Assembly: GCA_029240955.1 (NCBI GenBank)
Contig: JARDZH010000163.1
Span: 1-5,829 of the forward strand
Source of the DNA: Pseudomonas sp.
Lineage (GTDB): Bacteria; Pseudomonadota; Gammaproteobacteria; Pseudomonadales; Pseudomonadaceae
Reading direction: 5' to 3'
Length of the DNA: 5,829 nt
Position 1 is the stretch's first letter. Each line of letters opens with the position of its first letter. The notes below the pieces were generated by a model. The model searched no databases, was not told where the DNA came from, and saw only the letters and a program-made list of their open reading frames with translations. Positions 1-4,644 of the stretch are shown piece by piece. The translations under genes and the position numbers were made by a program.

Positions 1-284
1 ACAGCGGGTTCAACCTGCGTGCCCATTGGCTGCAGTCGCCGCACCATGGCAGCCGCTCGTCGTCCTCGAATGCGTTTCTGCGTGCTGTGGACCCACACGC
101 TGTACTCATCTCCCGAGGGCGAAACAACTCGTTCGGCCATCCGCACCCGCTGGTCATGTCGCGCTATCGGTGGTTGAAGATCGCAAGCCATGACAGCGCT
201 GAACTGGGCGCCATCAGTGTTCGGCTCGGAACCTTCGGCGCGGCCAGGTCGCAGCAGATGGAGCGTCGCTTCTGGCGCGACTGA
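1..284 (+). CDS. comEC: ComEC/Rec2 DNA internalization protein, C-terminal fragment (5' end outside window)
   Basis: This is the last 93 codons of a ComEC/Rec2-type protein, read in the frame starting at base 3 and ending at TGA 282-284. ComEC forms the inner-membrane channel that carries single-stranded DNA into the cytoplasm during natural transformation. The visible part belongs to its C-terminal metallo-beta-lactamase-like domain. It contains the HHGSRSSSS motif (codons at about 42-68), then the strand and loop VLISRGRNNSFGHPHP (about 102-149), and ends in ERRFWRD, as I recall for pseudomonad ComEC. The frame is open to the left edge, so the start lies upstream. An internal ATG at 87 is in frame but falls after the HHGS motif and is not the real start. 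The fragment shows no damage. Whether the whole gene works cannot be judged here. Confidence 0.88.
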   Translation, partial: SGFNLRAHWLQSPHHGSRSSSSNAFLRAVDPHAVLISRGRNNSFGHPHPLVMSRYRWLKIASHDSAELGAISVRLGTFGAARSQQMERRFWRD

Positions 285-370
285 CATAGGGGTATACGTG
301 CCGGGAATACTGGCGATAGGCCAAGAAATCCGGATTTCCGACACCCGATGCACGGATGTTGATCGCGGGG

Positions 371-400
371 TTCGGACAGTCGTCGACGCTATGTTAGAGT
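371..400 (+). promoter_or_regulatory. Candidate sigma70-type promoter for the exbB-murB operon
   Basis: The 145-base gap between comEC and exbB holds an extended -10-like element, TGTTAGAGT (392-400). Its hexamer TAGAGT (395-400) matches TATAAT at four of six positions. A weak -35 candidate, TTCGGA (371-376), lies 18 bases upstream. Transcription would start near 407, giving a leader of about 20 bases that contains the exbB ribosome binding site. This is inference from pattern alone. Read-through from comEC is also possible, because I see no terminator between the two genes. Confidence 0.4.
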
Positions 401-416
401 GGCGCCAATTTTTTGC

Positions 417-422
417 GGGAGG
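417..422 (+). promoter_or_regulatory. Ribosome binding site that sets the GTG start of exbB
   Basis: GGGAGG at 417-422 is a near-perfect Shine-Dalgarno sequence seven bases before the GTG at 430. It supports that GTG as the exbB start. The frame is open much further upstream, with an ATG at 190 inside comEC and another at 391, but neither gives a conserved N-terminus. Confidence 0.8.
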
Positions 423-429
423 CGTCGCT

Positions 430-1104
430 GTGTGGGAGCTGGTCAAATCCGGTGGATGGATGATGCTGCCGATCATTCTGAGTTCCATCGCCGCTGCGGG
501 CATTATCATCGAACGGCTGTGGACGCTGCGTGCCAGCCGTATCACGCCGCCGCACCTGCTCGGCCAGGTCTGGCAGTGGATTCAGGACAACAAGCTGGAC
601 GCAGAGAAGCTCAAGGAGCTGCGTGCCGATTCACCGCTCGGCGAAATCCTTGCGGCGGGTCTGGCCAACTCCAAGCATGGTCGCGAGATCATGAAGGAAT
701 GCATCGAAGAGGCCGCCGCGCGGGTCATCCATGATCTGGAACGCTACCTGAGTGCACTGGGTTCGATCGCCGCCATGGCACCGCTGCTGGGGCTGCTCGG
801 TACGGTTCTGGGCATGATCGACATCTTTGGTTCTTTCAACAGCTCCGGCACCACTGCCAACGCAGGTGTTCTGGCCGGCGGTATTTCCAAGGCGCTGATC
901 TGCACAGCCTCGGGCCTGATCGTGGCGATCCCGGCGATCTTCTTTCACCGCTTCCTGCAAGGCCGGGTCGACGAACTGGTCGTCGGCATGGAGCAGCAGG
1001 CGATTCGTCTGGTTGAAGTGGTGCAGGGTGACCGTGAAGTCGACCTGATCAACGCCAAGGTCGACCTCAAGGCACTGGCCCGCGCCGGAGGCAAGAAGAA
1101 GTGA
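430..1104 (+). CDS. exbB: ExbB/TolQ-family proton channel protein
   Basis: This 224-residue inner-membrane protein belongs to the MotA/TolQ/ExbB family. These proteins pair with ExbD/TolR to turn the proton gradient into mechanical work at the envelope. Three membrane segments are visible: about residues 11-28, 108-133 and 150-173. The family core is clear in APLLGLLGTVLGM (117-129) and in GGISKALICTASGLIVAIP (150-168). T125 and T159 correspond to the polar channel threonines of the family. The cytoplasmic loop (about 31-105) has the usual charged helical character, and the tail ends in lysines. Translation starts at GTG 430, after a strong GGGAGG site, giving MWELVKSGGW. The last four bases overlap exbD as GTGA. 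The gene next to lpxK is the pseudomonad exbB-like copy and not the TonB-linked exbB of iron uptake loci, so its energized partner is unknown. Confidence 0.9.
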   Translation: MWELVKSGGWMMLPIILSSIAAAGIIIERLWTLRASRITPPHLLGQVWQWIQDNKLDAEKLKELRADSPLGEILAAGLANSKHGREIMKECIEEAAARVIHDLERYLSALGSIAAMAPLLGLLGTVLGMIDIFGSFNSSGTTANAGVLAGGISKALICTASGLIVAIPAIFFHRFLQGRVDELVVGMEQQAIRLVEVVQGDREVDLINAKVDLKALARAGGKKK

Positions 1105-1532
1105 AGTTCCGTCGTCGCAGGCCGCGCGAGATCATCGACGTCAACCTTGTGTCGTTGATCGACGTGGTGTTCATCCTGCTGCTGTTTTTCATCGTCACCA
1201 CCACCTTCACCCGCGAAACGCAGTTGCGCGTGGATCTGCCGCAAGCGGTCACCGGTGCGTCGTCCGATGACCTCAGCGTCAAACAGCTGGATATCGCGAT
1301 CAACGCCGACGGCGTTTTCTCCCTGAACAATCAGCTGCTGCCGAAAAACGATCTGGACACCCTGATCGAAGCGCTGCAGCGCGAGTCGGCGGGCGACACC
1401 AGCCTGCCGCTGTCGATCAGTGCAGACGGCAAGACGCCGCATCAATCGGTGATCACCGCCATGGATGCAGCGGGCAAACTGGGCTTCAGTCAATTGCGCA
1501 TGACCACTGTCGAGGCCGCACCGGCTAACTGA
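1101..1532 (+). CDS. exbD: ExbD/TolR-family biopolymer transport protein
   Basis: This 143-residue partner of the upstream ExbB protein has the ExbD/TolR architecture. A short basic cytoplasmic N-terminus (KFRRRRPRE) leads into a single membrane helix at about residues 14-36, and a periplasmic domain follows. The helix carries the key family aspartate, D21, in [17 protein letters not shown]; it matches Asp25 of E. coli ExbD, the proton-carrying residue. The periplasmic part (about 40-143) is typical in length and ends in an alpha/beta segment with [17 protein letters not shown]. The start is GTG 1101, which overlaps the exbB stop (GTGA), with GGAGG at 1087-1091 nine bases upstream. Its stop overlaps the lpxK ATG by one base (TGATG). 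ExbB and ExbD are thus translated together, as expected for subunits of one complex. Confidence 0.9.
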   Translation: MKFRRRRPREIIDVNLVSLIDVVFILLLFFIVTTTFTRETQLRVDLPQAVTGASSDDLSVKQLDIAINADGVFSLNNQLLPKNDLDTLIEALQRESAGDTSLPLSISADGKTPHQSVITAMDAAGKLGFSQLRMTTVEAAPAN

Positions 1533-2527
1533 TGGCACTGACTGACCGCTTACTCGACGCCTGGTACACCGGTCACCCGGCGCTCGGCCTGCTGCGTCCG
1601 CTGGAATCCCTTTACCGGCGCGTGGTGAACGGCAAGCGCGAGCGCTTTCTGGCCGGACAGGGCGATATCTATCGCGCGCCGGTGCCGGTCGTGGTGGTGG
1701 GCAACATCACCGTCGGCGGCACCGGCAAGACACCGTTGATCCTATGGATGATCGAGCACTGCCGCAGCAAGGGGTTGCGAGTCGGAGTCGTCAGTCGCGG
1801 CTATGGTGCGAAACCGCCGAGCCTGCCGTGGCGCGTTCAGCCTGATCAGGATGCGGCAGAGGCAGGCGACGAGCCTTTGCTCATCGTGCAGCGCAGTGGC
1901 GTTGCGCTGATGATCGACCCTGACCGCAGCCGCGCTGTGCAGGCTTTGCTGGCCGCCGAGCCGCTGGACCTGATTCTCTCCGACGACGGTCTGCAGCATT
2001 ACCGTCTGGCACGCGACCTTGAACTGGTACTGATCGATGCCGCTCGCGGGCTTGGCAACCGGCGTTGTCTGCCGGCCGGGCCGCTGCGCGAACCGGTCGA
2101 ACGTCTCGACAGTATCGATGCGCTGCTTTACAACGGCGCGGCTGCCGATCGTGACGACGGTTACGCGTTCACGCTCAAACCTTCGGCGCTGGTCAATCTG
2201 CGCAGTGGCGAGCGACTCCCCGTCGACCACTTCCCCAGAGGCCAGCAGCTGCATGCGGTCGCCGGGATCGGCAACCCGCAGCGTTTCTTCAGGACCCTCG
2301 AAGGATTACACTGGCAACCCATCGCCCATGCGTTCGCCGATCACGCGCAGTACAGCGCGCAAGCCCTGGCGTTCACCCCGGCGCTGCCGGTGGTGATGAC
2401 CGAGAAGGACGCGGTGAAATGCCGTGCCTTTGCAGCGGATGACTGGTGGTATCTGGCGGTGGACGCGGTCCCGTCCGACGCCTTCATTCGCTGGTTCGAC
2501 GAACAATTGCTTCGTTTCTCTCCTTGA
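1532..2527 (+). CDS. lpxK: Tetraacyldisaccharide 4'-kinase
   Basis: LpxK phosphorylates the 4' position of the tetraacyldisaccharide-1-phosphate lipid A precursor using ATP, producing lipid IVA at the cytoplasmic face of the inner membrane. The 331-residue length fits the family. Motifs in order: an N-terminal membrane-associating stretch with [16 protein letters not shown] (15-30), the P-loop [11 protein letters not shown] (57-67), SRGYG (88-92), GDEP (112-115), SDDGLQH (150-156), which supplies the catalytic aspartates, PAGPLREP (181-188), and a C-terminal FADH (268-271) and MTEKDAVKC (289-297). All expected catalytic elements are present. The ATG at 1532 shares one base with the exbD stop. 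GAGG at 1512-1515 is rather far from the start (16 bases), so coupling to exbD translation is probably important. The gene lies 17 bases before the Trm112-like gene in the same operon. Confidence 0.95.
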   Translation: MALTDRLLDAWYTGHPALGLLRPLESLYRRVVNGKRERFLAGQGDIYRAPVPVVVVGNITVGGTGKTPLILWMIEHCRSKGLRVGVVSRGYGAKPPSLPWRVQPDQDAAEAGDEPLLIVQRSGVALMIDPDRSRAVQALLAAEPLDLILSDDGLQHYRLARDLELVLIDAARGLGNRRCLPAGPLREPVERLDSIDALLYNGAAADRDDGYAFTLKPSALVNLRSGERLPVDHFPRGQQLHAVAGIGNPQRFFRTLEGLHWQPIAHAFADHAQYSAQALAFTPALPVVMTEKDAVKCRAFAADDWWYLAVDAVPSDAFIRWFDEQLLRFSP

Positions 2528-2544
2528 TAGTTTCAGGAACTCCT

Positions 2545-2730
2545 ATGGACACCAAATTGCTCGATATCCTCGCCTGTCCGATCAGCAAGGGCCCCTTGAA
2601 GCTCAGCGCCGACAAGACCGAACTGATCAGCAAGGGCGCCGGTCTGGCCTATCCGATCCGCGACGGCATTCCCGTCATGCTGGAAAGCGAAGCACGTACG
2701 CTGTCTGCCGAGGAGCGTCTGGAGAAATGA
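2545..2730 (+). CDS. Trm112/UPF0434 family small protein (YcaR-like)
   Basis: This is a 61-residue protein of the Trm112/UPF0434 family. Eukaryotic and archaeal Trm112 activates several methyltransferases, but the role of the bacterial YcaR-like members is not established. The family signature is clear at both ends: [18 protein letters not shown] (1-18) and [12 protein letters not shown] (35-46), followed by an acidic tail. Only one cysteine (C11) is present, so the multi-cysteine zinc site of some relatives is missing. The start is ATG 2545, with AGGA at 2535-2538 six bases upstream. A longer frame open upstream through lpxK was rejected because it lacks family similarity. The stop overlaps the kdsB ATG as ATGA. 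A position between lpxK and kdsB is usual for this family in gammaproteobacteria, but that link does not by itself prove a role in LPS synthesis. Confidence 0.88.
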   Translation: MDTKLLDILACPISKGPLKLSADKTELISKGAGLAYPIRDGIPVMLESEARTLSAEERLEK

Positions 2731-3491
2731 CTGCAGCCTTCGTCGTTGTCATTCCGGCACGCTACGGTTCGAGTCGTTTTCCGGGCAAGCCGCTGGCGAT
2801 GATCGCCGGCAAGCCGATGATCCAGCATGTCTGGGAGCAGGCTCGCAAAAGCAGTGCCGAGCGAGTGGTCGTGGCTACCGATGACGCGCGCATCGTGCAG
2901 GCTTGCGAGGCGTTCGGCGCGGACGTCGTGCTGACCCGCGAAGACCATAATTCCGGCACCGATCGTCTGGCCGAAGTGGCCACGCACCTGGGGCTGGCGG
3001 CCGACGCCATCGTGGTCAACGTGCAGGGCGACGAGCCGATGATTCCCCCGGCGGTGATCGATCAGGTCGCGGCTAACCTGGCGGCGCACCCGGAAGCCGG
3101 GATTTCGACCCTGGCCGAGCCGATCGAAGACGTCACGGCGCTGTTCAATCCCAATGTGGTCAAGGTCGTCAGCGACGTTAACGGCCTTGCGCTCACGTTC
3201 AGCCGCGCGCCGTTGCCCTGGGCGCGCGATGCACTGGCCAAAACCCGCGATGAACTGCCCGAAGGCGTTCCCTACCGTCGTCACATCGGCATTTACGCTT
3301 ATCGCGTCGGCTTCTTGCATGACTTCGTGAGCTGGGGGCCATGCTGGCTGGAAAACACCGAAAATCTGGAGCAGCTTCGCGCCTTGTGGAACGGTGTACG
3401 GATCCATGTGGCCGATGCTCTGGAAGCGCCGCCCGCCGGCGTCGACACCCCCGACGATCTGGAGCGCGTGAAGCGCTTGCTGGAGCATTGA
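2727..3491 (+). CDS. kdsB: 3-deoxy-manno-octulosonate cytidylyltransferase (CMP-Kdo synthetase)
   Basis: KdsB activates Kdo with CTP to CMP-Kdo in the cytoplasm. CMP-Kdo is the donor for attaching Kdo to lipid IVA, the product of LpxK encoded upstream. The protein has 254 residues, the usual size. Motifs in order: [15 protein letters not shown] (9-23), the nucleotide-binding loop; ATDD (50-53); HNSGTDR (74-80); NVQGDEP (98-104), with D102 a metal ligand; FSRAPLPW (158-165); RHIGIYAYR (185-193); [10 protein letters not shown] (214-223); and GVDTPDDL (238-245), with D240 the second metal ligand. All appear intact. The ATG at 2727 overlaps the previous stop (ATGA), with GAGGAG at 2710-2715 upstream. 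The open frame extends further 5' through lpxK, but that part is a shadow. The stop at 3489-3491 overlaps an ATG at 3491. Confidence 0.95.
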   Translation: MTAAFVVVIPARYGSSRFPGKPLAMIAGKPMIQHVWEQARKSSAERVVVATDDARIVQACEAFGADVVLTREDHNSGTDRLAEVATHLGLAADAIVVNVQGDEPMIPPAVIDQVAANLAAHPEAGISTLAEPIEDVTALFNPNVVKVVSDVNGLALTFSRAPLPWARDALAKTRDELPEGVPYRRHIGIYAYRVGFLHDFVSWGPCWLENTENLEQLRALWNGVRIHVADALEAPPAGVDTPDDLERVKRLLEH

Positions 3492-3529
3492 TGGCCCGGT
3501 CTCTGACGGTCGAGGCGGCGCGCGCATGA
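3491..3529 (+). other. 12-codon ORF where a low-molecular-weight tyrosine phosphatase gene is expected
   Basis: Between kdsB and murB lies only a mini-[15 protein letters not shown]. Its ATG overlaps the kdsB stop (TGATG) and its TGA overlaps the murB start (ATGA). In P. aeruginosa (PA2978) and P. putida, as I recall, this slot holds a low-molecular-weight protein tyrosine phosphatase gene of about 150 codons. The overlap at both ends is what an in-frame internal deletion of such a gene would leave. The 12 residues are too few to prove descent, and the phosphatase signature CxxxxCRS is absent. GAGG at 3512-3515, ten bases before the murB ATG, is kept and probably serves as the murB ribosome binding site. 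A product of this ORF is not claimed. Confidence 0.4.
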
Positions 3530-4544
3530 CCCTGAATGTTCAGTCTCAGGTATCACTCAAGCCGTTCAATACATTTGGCGTGGACGTTCGGGCCTCGTTG
3601 TTCGCTGAGGCGCACAACGATGAAGACGTCCGTGAAGCTCTGGCTTATGCGCACGCCCATGACGTGCCACTGCTGGTCATCGGCGGCGGCAGCAATCTGC
3701 TGCTGACCGGCGATGTTCAAGCGCTGGTGCTGCGCATGGCCAGTCGTGGTATTCGCATCCTGCGTGAAGATTGCCAGCAGGCCGTCGTCGAAGCCGAGGC
3801 AGGCGAGCCGTGGCACCCCTTTGTACGATCGTGCCTTGAGCTCGGGCTGGCGGGGCTTGAAAACCTCAGCCTGATCCCTGGCACCGTTGGCGCTGCGCCC
3901 ATGCAGAACATCGGCGCGTACGGCGTCGAGATCAAGGATGTATTCCACAGCCTTGATGCGCTGGATCGGCAGACCGGCGAAGTCCAGCAGTTCACACTGG
4001 CTGACTGCGCGTTCGGCTATCGCGACAGCGTGTTCAAGCAGAACCCCGGGCGCTGGCTGATTCTGCGCGTGCGCTTCACGCTCAGCCGCGCTGCGGTGCT
4101 GCATCTTGAATACGGACCGGTTCGCCAGCGTCTGGAAGAAATGGGCGTCAGAGAGCCTGGGCCGATGCAGGTCAGTCGGGCAATCATCGCCATTCGCAGT
4201 GAAAAGCTGCCGGACCCGGCGGTGCTCGGCAACGCCGGAAGCTTCTTCAAGAACCCGGTCGTCAGCACTGGCGTGTACGCGTCGATCAAGGCTGATCATC
4301 CGGGCGTGGTGGGGTACGCGCAGGCCGATGCAGCGTGAAACTGGCGGCAGGCTGGTTGATCGAAGCGGCGGGCTGGAAGGGTTTTCGAGAGGGAGATGCA
4401 GGCGTGCATGCGCTGCAGTCGCTGGTGCTGGTCAATTATGGACAGGCCACCGGTGCGCAGCTTCTGGACCTTGCGCGCCGCATTCAGCAAGACATCGCCA
4501 AGCGTTTTGGTGTCGAGCTTGAGATGGAGCCGAATCTGTACTGA
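3526..4544 (+). pseudogene. murB: UDP-N-acetylenolpyruvoylglucosamine reductase, split by a one-base frameshift
   Basis: MurB reduces UDP-GlcNAc-enolpyruvate to UDP-MurNAc with NADPH and FAD, the second committed step of peptidoglycan synthesis. The first frame (3526-4338, 270 residues) carries the FAD-binding GGGSNLL (53-59), the substrate loop IPGTVGAAPMQNIGAYG (117-133), YRDSVF with R166 (E. coli Arg159), and GNAGSFFKNP with S239 (E. coli Ser229, the proton donor). It then stops at TGA 4336-4338. The remaining 69 conserved codons ([20 protein letters not shown] to LEMEPNLY) run in the -1 frame to 4544. Adding one base at about 4330, so that GATGCAGC becomes GATGGCAGC, gives DGSVKLAAG and a 339-residue protein, the length I recall for pseudomonad MurB. 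The lost part includes the C-terminal glutamate that acts as general acid in E. coli (Glu325). Because murB is essential, an assembly or sequencing error is a leading explanation. Confidence 0.9.
4327..4338 (+). other. Frameshift site in murB with overlapping stop and GTG (GTGA)
   Basis: Codons read GAT-GCA-GCG-TGA in the upstream frame. The downstream frame enters as GTG (4335-4337), followed by AAA-CTG. GTG and TGA overlap as GTGA, the same junction form used at exbB/exbD. No X-XXY-YYZ slippery heptamer is seen here, so programmed -1 frameshifting is not supported. A single G lost from a GG pair at 4330 explains the break most simply. The upstream bases contain no clear Shine-Dalgarno sequence at good spacing. 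Confidence 0.75.
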
Positions 4545-4596
4545 CGGTTGCTCCGCGCAGCCGACACGAAGTCACTGCGTTACATCGGCGGCATAA

Positions 4597-4632
4597 AAAA
4601 AGCCCTACCTGCTTACACAGGTAGGGCTTTTT
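4597..4632. terminator. Bidirectional intrinsic terminator between murB and rne
   Basis: AAAAAGCCCTACCTG (4597-4611) pairs perfectly with CAGGTAGGGCTTTTT (4618-4632) around the six-base loop CTTACA. The GC-rich stem is flanked by an A-run (4595-4601) on the left and a T-run (4628-4632) on the right. It can therefore end transcripts arriving from both sides: the exbB-murB operon on the + strand, and rne on the - strand, whose stop is 12 bases away. The convergent gene order fits this use. Confidence 0.93.
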
Positions 4633-4644
4633 CATGGGCGGGGA

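Noticed and set aside
400..416. Intrinsic terminator for comEC at TGGCGCCA followed by a T-run
   Set aside because: The palindrome has no loop bases, so it cannot form a stable hairpin, and it sits directly before the exbB ribosome binding site.
190..429. Possible N-terminal extension of ExbB from the ATG at 190 or the ATG at 391
   Set aside because: The extension from 190 overlaps comEC in another frame and has no membrane or family features. The GTG at 430 has a strong GGGAGG site at ideal spacing and gives the usual MWELVKSGGW start.
945..1538. Open frame of 197 codons on the - strand opposite exbD
   Set aside because: It is a codon-bias shadow with no ribosome binding site or domain, and it overlaps both ends of exbD.
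2424..2726. Upstream extension of the kdsB frame through lpxK and the Trm112-like gene
   Set aside because: KdsB proteins begin just before the [15 protein letters not shown] loop. The ATG at 2727 gives the normal 254 residues and an ATGA junction.
2649..3527. Long open frame of 292 codons on the - strand opposite kdsB
   Set aside because: It is a shadow of kdsB in GC-rich DNA. Its translation is rich in His, Arg and Gln with no recognizable domain, while kdsB is fully motif-supported on the + strand.
3553..4299. Long open frame of 248 codons on the - strand opposite murB
   Set aside because: It is a mirror of the third-position GC bias of murB. The product matches no family I know and would run antisense to a conserved gene.
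4320..4345. Programmed -1 ribosomal frameshift in murB
   Set aside because: There is no slippery heptamer at the junction and no obvious stimulatory hairpin just downstream. MurB is not known to need frameshifting, and a one-base deletion is simpler.
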